From Steromphala cineraria (taxonomy: Eukaryota > Mollusca > Gastropoda > Trochida > Trochidae): DNA of 64,000 nucleotides. The notes below the pieces were generated by a model. It saw nothing but the letters and a program-made list of their open reading frames with translations, did not search any database and was not told where the DNA came from. Each line of letters opens with the position of its first letter. Position 1 is the stretch's first letter. The position numbers and the translations under genes are program-made. The DNA is taken from assembly GCA_916613615.1 (NCBI GenBank), contig OU744732.1, positions 56,149,727 to 56,213,726 on the forward strand, written 5' to 3'. Of this stretch, positions 1-12,300 are shown in pieces.

Positions 1-1546
1 TACAGATACTCATGATATTCAGGTTACTACCTGGCTTAAGATGAAAATAATACATAGCGTTGTTGTTTGACGATGGACGATTGATACACAGAACAAAATT
101 GTAGGTAAAACAAGTAATTTGTTCTTTGAGTTGGGGTACAGCTTTGATGTTGTGTCCTAAGCAGAATGATAGCCTCCAAAAAGTATGGTCTATCAGATGA
201 AAGAAAAATTGACGCCGTAGTTATTTCAAATTGCTTTTCCTAGTTCTTGATACCTTTTATGAATCTTGTATGAACAAAATCATAAAGAAACGGTGTTAAA
301 TCTTACATGATGAGATGTTATGTTTAGGAGATATATGTTTGGTTAAAGTATTTAGAAATTAGATAAAGATACATAAACGTATCGGCAATTACATTTTTTC
401 TGTAAAAACTGGCAGATGTACATCAAAGTAATATGTTTCTATCATGTTGAAATTGCTTTTGTGTGACTAAAAGTTAAAAGTTAAAAGTTTGATAAAAACA
501 CGTTATTAGAAAATATTTGAAGACTTAAAAAAAATATGAATGTGAAAGACTTTTTGTTTTCAAGTAAGTGGAGCTAATGTCCTTTTACATAGATATATCT
601 GTTTTTGATTGAACAAGCAGAAAGTGGCATAAAAACCGGGTCTGACTATCAAGAATTGGATTGTGTACCTTCTAGTGAACATAAAGAAATTAAAGGGCGC
701 CTCTTAGTTATAAGCACGTCAATCATTTGTTAATTACAATAAATTCATCCGTTGATAACACAGTTCCTCAGTAAGTTATATCATTTAAAATTTCTTATGA
801 AATACTCAAAGAAAGAAGGGTAGAATGACACCAAAGTGACCATCAAATTAATGGATCGAAATCAGGTGGTCTCTGACTAATTAACTCACTCGACTTGAGT
901 TGCAGATACTAACAATCACTTGGATCAGTCAAGGCAATGTCAGGAACTTTCAATCGCCAAACAAAGCGAATCAACTTGCCCAGTTCGCACAATGAGGGTC
1001 AGGGTGCGCATCCAATAGGGGACATGATTAAAAACACTGTACTATTGCAGATAGTGTGATCCCATTATCAATAACTTTATTTAGTAATTTATCTTTTGAA
1101 GATATAACTGACAGAAGAAATATTGCCTCCTGTGAGTGTTTTGTAACTATAATACAATAATAAATAACATTTGTGGTCAAACGAATTTTAGATTATGAAA
1201 AGAGTTCACTTACATTACGTTTTTTTCTATTCTGGGACTGAATCTTCCAAAACTGTTGAAGAAAAACGTTATGGACATTGAAATAAAATATTAATCGCTG
1301 ACCATTGTACGTAAGATAATAAACTGAATTTTTTTAATGTTTTACTTTCTTAGAAAAGTGAGTTTTTGTTCCTAAGACGTTGTATTTTGCAACATGCTTC
1401 GGTTAAAATAACTTATTTTATGTCTCAATCACATTTGTTGAATAGCATAATAATATTCTTACTTCACTCTACGCTTACTAGAAATTATAGAGTTCATTAA
1501 TTTAATTGTTTTGAAGTCTCAATATATTTTGCATAGGCCAATTCAT
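1..1546. other. AT-rich non-coding stretch
   Basis: No exon, RNA gene or repeat that I can support. A single GC-richer patch at 880-1,020 has no coding frame. Confidence 0.6.
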
Positions 1547-2391
1547 TAGCAGCCCCGTCTAAGGACGGGGCTGCTATCAGTTTTTGTGAAGTTTCCATCG
1601 CCGCCGCCGCCGCCGCACTCGTACTACTAGCTATAACTTTTTTCCCCTAAGCTTTCCAGAACTCTTATTCATACCTTACTACTCATACCTCGGGGGGACG
1701 ATTTTGACACGTTCACTTTCAAGTTCAAAGGTCAAGGTCACGAGTTATAAAATCACCACATTATTTTTTGTAAACACGGTAACTTGAAAAGTGTTTGTGC
1801 TATGAAGCTTTAACTTGGTATATATCATCCTTGGAAAAGTAAAAAAAATTGAAAAGGTTTTGGCTACAATCCGTTAAAGGTCAAGGTCACAGCAAGGTCA
1901 TGACGTAAGCATGTTTTAGCGAAAATGCTTTATTTTAACTATGAACACTTTTAATCAATACATGATTGTTATACTCAATAACAAGTGTTCAATGATTGTG
2001 TGACCTTGAAGGTCAAAGGTCAAGGTCATGAGATATGAGTTATTGCAATTCCTTGTAAACACAATAACTTGAAAAGTTTTTGTGCTATGAAGTTTAGATT
2101 TTGTATATATTATCTCTTGAGAAGTACAACATTTTCAAAAAGTTTTGGGTACTAAGTTAGTCTAACTGTCGAAGGGCAAGGTCACAGCAAGGTCAACATA
2201 TATGGAGAAAATGGATTAATTTAATTTTTAACACTTTATTTCATTACAATAATGTTATACTCAATGAAATGTGTTCATGGATTGTGTGACCTTGAGTGTC
2301 AAAGGTCAAGGTCACGAGAAAATTCCCAATTTGGTGAGGCCTGTAAAAGGCGGAACAGGGTAAGGCGAAACCCAAAGTTCCGGGGCTGCTC
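1547..2391 (-). mobile_element. Hairpin-ended tandem-repeat element (pearl/Helentron-like), minus orientation
   Basis: The left end is a perfect hairpin, 13-bp stem and 4-base loop (1547-1576, TAGCAGCCCCGTC stem). Next comes a CGC microsatellite (about 1600-1616) and then a little over two core units of about 290 bp, each with AAGGTCAAGGTCA and CACAGCAAGGTCA. The right end (CGGGGCTGCT, 2381-2390) repeats the hairpin stem. Core repeats, microsatellite and terminal hairpin in this order are the layout of bivalve pearl-type non-autonomous Helentrons. No coding capacity. Confidence 0.65.
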
Positions 2392-2711
2392 TGCTTTTGC
2401 GGTATCCCGCAAACGCTAATCTAGTTAACATCTACGATTACTTATAGGATTAAAACAAGTTACTATTACTATTTGTTTAGGTGACCACAATGCGTTTCAA
2501 ATAGGAGAACAAATTAGCAGACTAAGCTAACTAAGACTAATTCTAAGCTATGTGATATCGATTTATTGATCGTTTGAAGTTTTAAGTTTAAGGGACTTAC
2601 TTAGTTAAGGTCTTAAAACAGTTCACGTCACCTTTACATTTTGTTAGTTTGTCCCATTAGCCAATATATACCTACGAGGGCAGTCATACCGAGGTTAATA
2701 TTTTTCATATG

Positions 2712-2795
2712 TTGCCCTAGGGCAAAATATCACTTTTCCATTGTGACGTCATGTTATAAACAATGCTTTGACGTCACGTTTCACCTATGACGTCA
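2712..2795. promoter_or_regulatory. Cluster of three CRE palindromes beside a 14-bp palindrome
   Basis: TGACGTCA occurs at 2744-2751, 2769-2776 and 2788-2795, with TTGCCCTAGGGCAA at 2712-2725. TGACGTCA is the binding site of CREB/ATF bZIP factors. No gene start is seen nearby, so this may be an enhancer or part of a dispersed repeat. Confidence 0.35.
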
Positions 2796-4272
2796 CAATC
2801 TATACAGGTCGACGGCGGCTTGTCTGCCCATGCTGAGATGTAGTTTTTGAGTATTTTCGTTAAATTTGGAACTTCGGTAATAAACAGAATATTATATTCG
2901 TGCCCATGACATCCTATGTTTACGACACTCGTGCCTAAATATCAGACTAAGTGAAAAAAGTAATTTCTTTGTTTCCATCTGGGTTGAAAGATAGGTATAA
3001 AAGGCACTGTACTACGTTTTCTTCTGAACCTGAAATCAAATATGTTTTACGAACATACCAAGTTAGCAAAGGTTTGAGACTACTGTTCTCTTTCAATTTT
3101 GGTTCGTTTAGTGCAAATTATGTTTATTCCCTTTTCAGAAAGTGTAATCTCTCGTTACAAACTTTTCGTTTGAGAAACACAATTATTGTCAATTGTATTT
3201 CACCATTTCACCGACCATTTTCTATCTTATCATACCCAAATGAAAATTAAACAACCCATTTGAATACTTTGAATAAAAACATATGCCCACTTGATATATA
3301 AAAATAAAATATACATATAAACAACTTTTATTTTCTTTCTTTGACAAGTAAATCGACAGCTGGCATTTAAGTTAAATATGAAAAACCCATTTCTCTTCTA
3401 AATGATATATTTTTCTTGCTTTAATGTCAACTTCAGATTGCGTGACAATATGTTCACGTGAAAATATTAATTTGCAAAACATTTCTGAAAACCGTATTCA
3501 ATTTTCTAAATGTCATTTTGCTGAGAAGCATTAAATTGGTTCAGTTTCAATCAACAAAGTCTTGAAATATCAGCCAAAGCTATTTGAGAAGAATATTCCT
3601 TAAATATAGGTGTTCCATATTTAGATATATTAAATTACATACAAAGTCATAGAATTATCAGATTTATCACAAAGTTCAACAAAATGTCGGAAAATGGCCT
3701 TGAGTTCCTTTTCCTCCCACCGGGGTAAACAAACGTCATATAATGCTGAACCAACTTCTGTTCTAATAGGACGATTGCGCCTGTCAAGTTCTTCGTGAGG
3801 CTAACCCTAGCGCCACAAACCATTTGAAAACAATGGAATGAAAACACAGCATGCTATATGTTTGTGTATTGTAACACCGTAAACGATCTGGAATATGGAA
3901 TTCGTAATTCACAAACACAATTTTGGCAAAGTAATGTATTATGGAAATACTTCTACGAGTACATATGGTTGATGTTTTAATCAACTGAAATTTGTATGAA
4001 GAGATTTTTGTATTTTCTTCTGTTATAATATAGTAGTAGTATCACCAGAAAGCCAATTGTTTCACGATAAAACTGTTGTTTGTAATTTGCATGCTTCACG
4101 AGATGAAAACAGCGCTGATGATGTTCAAAATAGAATAGAATTGATGGGAAGCGAGTTGTCTGCTGCTTTATAGAACTCAAATAGACATTTAAAAAAATAA
4201 TTTAGACGGCTAAATTATAGTTTGCTTGACTACATTGCTTTAGATACAAGTGAAGAAGCGAGCAAAGCTCAC
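2796..4272. other. Non-coding; start of duplication copy A
   Basis: The open frames here do not hold up against copy B (26,600-26,940), where they are disrupted. No gene seen. Confidence 0.55.
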
Positions 4273-5612
4273 ATACCCCCGCTTCCCACTTTGTTCAAAG
4301 AATTTCAAATAGTAAAACTGATTAATATTGGTTAAAGTATGATAGTTGAGTATACAGTAAGTCATTGTGTAAGTCTTCTTTCAACTGAAACCCAAATACC
4401 GCATTTATTTATAGGTTTTACAATTAAAAGGGTACATCTAGAGATAATGGTTGATCTTTGTTTCAAATTTGAGGTAGTTATCATGAATATTCTATGAGAT
4501 GCACTGAGGACAAAATTATTTTTGTTGAGTCACTTTGTAAGTTATGTTTTCCAAAGAAACCACAGAGAAGAAAATCCATATATATCGTTTAACTCTCACA
4601 AGGCATATCCAGCAATCACGATTGACATATGTAGCAAATTTTGTGAAGCTGAGATGTATATTTCATGAAATATGTTCAGGACAAAGTAATTTATTATAAA
4701 ATCACTGTTTTAGTCATGTTTCCAAAAATTAAAAAAATGTGATAGTCTAATCCTCAAATGGCACATCTAGTGATCATGGTTGATAAGTGTATGAAGTTTG
4801 GTGAAGCTAGCATGAATAGTTTGGGAGAGATGCTCCGGACAAAAGACTTGGTCGAAGAGTCACTGTTTTAGTCATGTTTCCATGGAAACCGCAAAAAATA
4901 AAAATAATTTGTTGGTCTAACCCTCAAAAGGCACAACTAGGGATCATGATTGATAAATGTATGAAGTTTGGTGAAGCTAGCATGAATAGTTTGGGAGATA
5001 TGCTCCGGACAAAGAACTTGGTCATAGAGTCACTGTTTTAGTCATGTTTCCATGGAAACCGCCAAAAATTAAAAGAATGTAATGGTCTTACCCTCAAAAG
5101 GCACAACTAGGGATCATGGTTGACATCTGTATGAAGTTTGATGAAGCTAGCATGCATAGTTTTGGAGATATGCTCCGCACAAAACGACTTCCTCAAAGAG
5201 TCACTTTTTAGTCACGTTTCCATGGAAACCGCAAAAATGAAAATTCAGAAATAGTTCTAACCCTCAAAAGGCACAACTAGGGATCATGGTTGACATCTGT
5301 ATGAAGTTTGATGAAGCTAGCATGCATAGTTTTGGAGATCTGCTCCGCACAAAACGACTTCCTCAAAGAGTCACTTTTTAGTCACGTTTCCATGGAAACC
5401 GCAAAAATGAAAATTCAGAAATAGTTCTAACCCTCAAAAGGCACAACTAGGGATCATGGTTGCCATCTGTATGAAGTTTGATGAGGCTAGCATGCATAGT
5501 TTTGGAGATCTGCTCCGCACAAAGTTTTGGGACGGACGGACAGACGGACAGACGGACGGACGGAAAGAATGAACGCTATATACCCCCGCTTACGCTGTAA
5601 GGCGGGGGTATA
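4273..5612 (+). mobile_element. Hairpin-ended element with 170-bp core repeats and ACGG microsatellite
   Basis: The left end ATACCCCCGCTT (4273-4284) matches the stem of the terminal hairpin at 5579-5612 (TATACCCCCGC paired with GCGGGGGTATA). Between them lie about seven core units; the last five start with GGCACA at about 4760, 4930, 5100, 5270 and 5440, an exact 170-bp step. A (GACG)n/(GACA)n run follows at 5531-5565. Units 5 and 6 are nearly identical, so amplification was recent. Same layout as pearl/Helentron derivatives; absent from copy B. Confidence 0.7.
4425..5520 (+). repeat. 170-bp tandem core repeat, about 6.5 units
   Basis: Each unit carries CATGGAAACC, TGAAGTTTG and GAGATATGCTCCG blocks. 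Divergence falls from the first to the last unit, as expected if expansion works from the microsatellite side. Confidence 0.75.
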
Positions 5613-6375
5613 AAAATGTACAGAACATACATGTACTATTGTACTAAGTGTTGTATAATTTATTGTAAATATGGACCTTTTTTTTATCTTTAGATCTTCA
5701 AAATGCATGTTTCCGTTTTATTTTGGTCTTTGTCTTCCTACTGAATTTGACAGTCCAGACATATGTAAGGTAAAAGGTAGCTTCTTGTGTAGTTATTGAG
5801 GTTCAAACATATATGTTTACATCGGCCACACCTCACATCATGCTAACAAGACAAACCACGAAACCCCATGTCAAAGTGAGATGAAAGTGTCTGCACGGAA
5901 GTGTAGAGAGAAAACAGTAATTGAGTTACTGACTGACTAAACACGAATCCAAGTCAGCTTTTAGCGTTGCGTTCCTGACAAAAACTGTTGAGGTTGTTAG
6001 TCAATTCACGATGATATTCCATTCTGTAGATATATATTCTACCAAAAAAACTGATACTCATTACTCAATTTCAATAGGAAGGTCAAATCATGGCCATCAA
6101 TGATGCGTCACTATAAGTAAAATATCAGTTTTGACTTTATAGATTGATTCAGTAATGAACAAAAACTTCTATCAGTTGTGCCTTGGTGAAACCATGTTGC
6201 ATATTTCTAGTAATCTTACTCTCCGTCCATGGGTAGTAATTTCGTTGTCTGAGAGGTAAACCTAGCTTATTGAAACTTGGTACATTCGTCATAAGAATCG
6301 TCCACAAACAATAGTGTTCTTTGTATTAATGTAGGGCTTAGATTCTGACGCCAAAGGTATATTAAAGAAGAAAAT

Positions 6376-6609
6376 TTTAACCTGGGTTTACCAGTGTGTT
6401 GAGCCCGTTGACAGGACACTTCATCCACATTGCACTCAGTTCACCAAGCTGTTCAAATCAGTACATGAACACGAGGAGCATATACATACAGACCTATACG
6501 GTCGCGCGAGGCGCTTAGTATCTGACTCAAATTCCTTCAGGTAATAATATCAACTGTATATCCCTTAAGCAGTCCTGGAATGGATACTAGTCGTAAAAGT
6601 TATTATTAT
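6376..6609 (+). mobile_element. Old SINE fragment shared by both duplicates (copy A)
   Basis: Contains CACTTCATCCACATTGCACT and an altered GCGCTTAGTA block followed by an ATT-rich tail, matching the 3' two thirds of the SINE at 54,831-55,139. The tRNA-like head is missing. Confidence 0.6.
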
Positions 6610-7916
6610 TATTGGAAAGAGTTTATCATCATACATGTACTTTTGTTGATACTGACGTGATATATCATAACTAACTTTAAGTTTGTAAAATTTACAGTTT
6701 TTTGTACGTCAAAAAAGTTATTCAACACAAATCTTAAAATTTTAAAAGTTGTATAATTATGACAAAAGGCAATAAAACTAAAATGATTTGTGGGTTTGCA
6801 ACTCAAGAATGACTCTAAAGTTCACTGAGGAAAGACTTTAAGCAGAAAGAGTTGAAACACTATAATCCATGGTTAAATGTCACTAAAACCAACATTGCAG
6901 CAAACTCAGGATGAGGAAACTTTAAAAGGTTTTGAAAATAGTTTTTAACGTTAAATTAGGCAATAAGTAATCAATTTCAATGACATTAAAGAAAAAACTA
7001 AATGCTAGATTATCTTGTTATTATCCCTCGCATCAACGAAGTGCTAGACGTCCGTCCGTCCATGATAAATTGTTTCCGGCTCATTAAAATTTAAAATGGA
7101 AATGAAGAAAGATGAAATCACATGTCATGAGTAACAATTTTGAGAGTTTCTATTTAACATTAATTTAGGGAATTTCGAGAAAAAGTGATAAAATTGTTCG
7201 GGCGATGCTCCTCAAACAATTAACTGAAGCCGGTTCTATTTCCTACAAAGTAATAAACGAGTCTCATTGGTCAATCAATGGTTTAATGAGAAGGGCGGTG
7301 TAAACCAACGGTCAGTTTTCAAAATTGAGTAGATGTGTAAAATAGGGCAAGAAATGCAGCAATTTATGAGAATAGATTTCAAGCAAATTTGTGTGTATAA
7401 ATATGGTATTAATTGATCAGTTTTCGGGCAGGTATTAGCTTATTAGCAGGTATGGAGTGTCATCTCTCGTGTTTTTTGTGTAAGAGGTCTATATCTTTTC
7501 TATCACCGTTTTCTGTCAAATTTGGAATTCCTCTTATAAAGCGATTTTTATAGAGAAAACGTTTAGCCTTTGATTTCTTAAAATTTGTTTTGGGTGAACT
7601 CAGCGATTCGAACTTCTGGCTCCGGTTTTCCTGAAACATTTGCCATATTTAAGAATAACAAACAACATATTGTCCATTTGTAAACCACAACAATGAATGA
7701 TAAAATGCCAAATAATATTGATTTTTACCAACCATTGTAATAACGCACTTTAAAGTATTCAATAATTCAATTTCCTTAGTATCCTTTGTAATTAAAATTT
7801 GAAAAGTCTACCTTAATCATCAACACATAACATATACAGAAGAAAATATATACTCATGATAAAACGACTTTTAAGTTTTGATATCATAATCAGTGAATTC
7901 ATATAGGTTTCTCTCA

Positions 7917-8033
7917 ATGGCGAGTTCAACTGAAGTTGTTGATAAGGAGAACAAACGGTCTAAAAACAAAGATGACCTTTGCTTAATATCACTTGAGCCT
8001 ATTTCTTATAGAGAAATGCGTGTACAGATGTAA
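7917..8033 (+). CDS. Possible 38-aa reading frame, weak
   Basis: Starts MASSTEVVDKENKRSKNK and ends REMRVQM before TAA. The matching part of copy B (28,724-28,827) is open to the same stop and differs by a whole-codon insertion, which hints at coding constraint. However copy B has lost the first codons in a deletion, no splice partner is evident and the product is unfamiliar. It may be a chance frame. Confidence 0.2.
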   Translation: MASSTEVVDKENKRSKNKDDLCLISLEPISYREMRVQM

Positions 8034-9229
8034 CCCCATGCATTGATACTCTTTAGAACCATTCCTGTCACATAGTGTGTTTTGCGAAAGATGAAAACAC
8101 ACATAACAATAAAAAAAATACACAAAGGCCATACCTTAAAAAGGTTTATTTTTCTTTAAGCAGACACAAAACAAGCACAAGGGTTAGGACAAAACATTGA
8201 CAATTGATTCTTCCTTTTTTCATAGTATGTAGTCAACATGTATATTGTTAGTAGAATTCGAGGGTAAAGGTTAAACAGCGGTATTTGACATAAATCTAAT
8301 TGTAGTTTTACATTAAAGCATTCATCATTGAAGGTTAATGTATTAATATCATTTTCCATGTTTTTCGTATACAGTTAAGAAGTGCACAAAATCAATGCTT
8401 AATTCGTTATATTTCCAAAATAGAAAATCCAAAAGAAAATATTTCGATTGATTAAAAATGAAGTTAATAACATAACTGGCTTTCGAAACTCACAATTCAT
8501 TTTATGTATCATGTGTAAAAGGTCAAATGAAATGAAAATCCAGTTTCTTGAAATAGTTAACCATGGGGGATTTGCAATGTTACTTTCTTGACACCATGAA
8601 GCAATATATTTATATCTATATAAAAACTGTCGACAGTTGTTATTTCAAACACATAATGATAAAGAATAAAAATAGGTTGCGTGTGAATTGCCTAGAAACA
8701 ATAAAACAACAAAAACGTAAGCATAGTACATGTAGTTTGTAACACATGTTTTGATATCACTTATAGTAGAGGAAATAAGAACCAGAAATATTGTACATTG
8801 AACATGTTACTGGACTGAGATTACAGCTGATTTACATGCTATACCTTGAATCAAACACCTTACATTTTGACTTCAAAATAATTTTGATGATCCGTTTTTC
8901 TCTCCTCTTTGTTTATATAATATGGGGATTTTCACAAAAACTGTCTGAAACGGTTTCGAAAATCATTGTCAACGAATGTTCAAGATTAAAAGTTTTGAGT
9001 TTGATTAAAATGAAAAACAATTCGTCAAAAAGGATTTTAATTCTATTTCATTGAGTTATATAGTATTTCTTTACACCATCCAGACAAGGGACAATAATAA
9101 GGAAGTTTGAGATTAAGTTAAAGTGATGTAAGAATGACTGCAAATATGATACAACATTGAGGTTGCCTATTCTGTAGATGCAATGGATATATCGAACTCC
9201 ATGTGTCAGTGCAACCATCATGCAAACAA

Positions 9230-9368
9230 TTATTTGATTAGACCAACGGACCTTTCTGTCAGCTCTGTAAGGGGAATCTTGGTTAAGCCGACCCAGTCCC
9301 TCAAATATGGCTGTGGAATACGAATTCTGTACTGAACTTCTAGGTTACCATCGAACACTGTGATATAT
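9230..9368 (-). CDS. Gene A exon 7, C terminus
   Basis: This exon encodes residues 291-336 and the TAA stop at 9230-9232. It begins YITVFDGNLEVQYRIRIP, continues through DWVGLTKIPLTEL and ends GLIK. The acceptor is TTGCAG. This is the most diverged exon between the copies, with 13 of 45 residues changed, although DNA of the 3' flank stays recognisably similar. Confidence 0.83.
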
Positions 9369-12300
9369 CTGCAAATGATTTAAAAAAAAAGATATGTTAT
9401 GAAGTGCGACATTGAAAGGATGAAATTTTGATCTATCTATAACCCCCAAAAGGCACATCTACATGATATGGAGAGACAGTATACCAAGTTTGGTGATAAT
9501 CGGTCAGATAGTTTTAGAGATCTGCTCCGGAAACGAACACTACCCTTGAAAAAGACTAAGTCCAAATTGTTGCCATGGAAATAAAAAAAATTTTGTTTAA
9601 AGAAATCTTTAACCTCCAAAAGGCACATCTACATTATATGGAGAGACAGTATACCAAGTTTGGTGATGATCAGTCACATAGTTTTAGAGATATGCTCCGG
9701 AAACGAAATGGGAATGATGAGGCTGACGCCGACGCCAACGCCGACGGAAACTCAGCTAAAACCAATATGTCTCCCGACCCTTCGGGCGGAGACATAAATA
9801 TTATCAAAGACAATTATTAGAGAGAAAGAGAAAACCCTGAACATTATGATCAGTGCCAATTATTACAACGAAGAGAATTCCTAACGATTATGATCACCCA
9901 CAATGACTGCTAAGAGAAGAACGTTTTTAATCGTACGATAGGATACCATGAATATAAGGATCACTTAGACCATACAAATGTTATCACCGGATGACAATTC
10001 ATATTAAGATAGGAAACCAAGAAATACTTAATATTTCTATATATCAGGTTTTATTAGCATTTAAAAAAACCCAAAGAATAAAACTACAGTTTCTTAATGA
10101 ATTTGATGAAATATTTTCATGATTTAGAAATGTTATCTACAATTACTATTTTACCTCGTCGACGTTGCAATCACAGCAAAGACATGTTCCTCTAGAACTG
10201 CCATCAACATGCATGATCCCCTTCGCTGAACTGTGGTCTTACCATGTCTGGTCAAGATGAACAAACCTCGGGTCCAACTGCACAAAACTATTCCATCATC
10301 TGAAACAATACTTTGGTCAATGAACAGTCAATTTCAATTAAAAGTTTAAATAAAACGCTATCAGTATATAATCACAGTTTCATTACCCAAAAAATCAATA
10401 AAAGCAGTTATTGTAGCTATCATTCGCTGTTAGAAAGGACGTTATTCGTTCAAGAAGATTACAGAAAGGAAATTAAATTTATTACTATTTGTGATGACAT
10501 CACTCATGAAAACTCTACATTAAAAGTGGAAACGGCAACATAACTATTTTTCCTCGACACTAAATCATTTAAAGGGGCACAAGTGAACTGAAAACTGAAC
10601 AAGTGTACCAATATGAACTAGTTTTATTCCAAATAAAACAATAACAATAATACAAATGAGAAAGGCTAAAGTTCCACTCCGTGAGTTTAACTTTATGAAA
10701 AGTGTCATTAGATAGAGAAGTATCGACGTTGCAAAAAAGTATCATTTCAGAACAAAACGACCTTGGATAGCGACAATGAGGTTTGAAGTTGTAAAATATT
10801 AAAGTAATAAAAAAACGGACATTGGAGCGCAAAAATCAATCAAACATAATTTTGGAAACTTCAAAAATTACAATTACGAGCTGATTCTGTTCGACAGACT
10901 AGTATCCATGTAAATTGGACGTGTGTTTTTGCTTATTTGTTAGATGAATGTGTTTATTTATATCACGATATAAGCAATATAGGGTTGTATCAAAGCAAAA
11001 ATAATACATGATAAAATCACGGAGTAGCCCTTCCAAATGTAATCAAATGTTGTGCCCCATTGCATATGTAAAGGGAATGCAGTGTAAACAAAGGGTAAAA
11101 CCTTCTAAATTGTGCGAATAAATTGTGCTAAAGTCGTAGGGCTTACTTTTTTCGTTAGCAATTTAATGTTAAGGTTTCAGTGTCAAGGAAATATATTTAT
11201 ATTGAATTTTTACGGTCCATGTTGACTTCTCTACATAATGAAGGAGGCGACGGCTAAACTTACGGAGCCGTGTGAGAACTATATATATATAACCTGCGTG
11301 ACGTAGGAAAGAAAATTATTATATCCTTTTAAAGAGACACAGAGTATGTTGATAGGATCACATATGTCAAATTTTGAAATCGATGTTATTACATCGGGAC
11401 CAACTAACTGTTACTGAAAATAACAAGTTAAAGGTCAATCACTACATTAGAGCGAAAATACGGCCATTAAAAGTCGGGATTATGATCGAAAACCGGACAA
11501 TGTGGCTCGAGTGGCGCGTGTAAATTCGCCAAACGTAATTTTGAAACCTTGTCATAAGATGACAGGAAGATATATTCGATTCGATAGTGTTTATTAGGTA
11601 TTGTAACTAATAGGTAGATTAATTGGATTCATAACTACTAATATTAGACGTATTTGAGATGTTTTCAATAAAAACAAGCATTTTAGAGATATTATGCATA
11701 AATGGATATATTTGCAAGTCCAGTGATGAGATATGAACTTCAATCAGCATATTAGATATTTTGTAGCTTATCGAAACCCAACATTTTTTAAGAAGGATAC
11801 TCTGTGTCACTATAATGAGATAACCACGTTTTCTGCATATTTAAGCAGTTTTGTTTAGTGGGCCTGCTAATGAAGGGAGGAGGTCCTGACAGCAAAATAC
11901 GCTTACCGCATCGTATCAGGCCCCATAATGCAAAAGTACTAGCCAGAACTGTTTTGTAAACGTTTTGTAACTTTTGGGAAAAAATAAGTTGGGCTACATA
12001 AATTGATACTATGCATACTTAGCACATAGGCCTCAAGTTGAAGCCCAAACTTGAAAGATTGCTTCATTTGTACAGCTGATATTTCTTTTCTTTCATCAAC
12101 GTCGAACGTTCTGACTGTGTCAGTGAGGCCAATTGAGGAAGCGTAGACGATCCAACTGTTGAAATGATAAGATAGGGGTAATTATAGACTGACAGGCGAA
12201 AGAAAGTACACATTTCAGTTGAATTTATCATATGTATGATTTTCAATTAAAAATATTTCGAGTTTTTTATCTTGAATTCTCAAGCTGATAAGAGCAAGAG

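Larger units (their letters stand above)
5613..9229. other. Intergenic stretch of copy A, 3' of gene A
   Basis: Strongly similar to 26,965-30,349 of copy B but with many out-of-frame indels, so mostly non-coding. It holds an old SINE fragment (6376-6609) and one possible small reading frame (7917-8033). A minus-strand AATAAA near 8,145 is conserved in copy B and could serve as a poly(A) signal, though far from the stop codon. Confidence 0.5.

Noticed and set aside
2951..3250. 99-codon plus-strand frame at the start of copy A
   Set aside because: The matching DNA in copy B (26,610-26,850) is frameshifted and interrupted, and no known motif is present.
5487..5708. 73-codon minus-strand frame
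   Set aside because: It reads through the microsatellite and hairpin of the element at 4273-5612.
9230..9368. Resemblance of the DWVGL motif in exon 7 to a SKICH domain
   Set aside because: Only one short motif matches, it is lost in gene B (GWVGL), and the signal peptide does not suit a cytosolic SKICH protein.
9575..9820. 81-codon plus-strand open frame ending in Asp/Ala repeats
   Set aside because: It lies wholly in the hairpin-ended repeat at 9437-9796; the repeats come from the GACGCC microsatellite.
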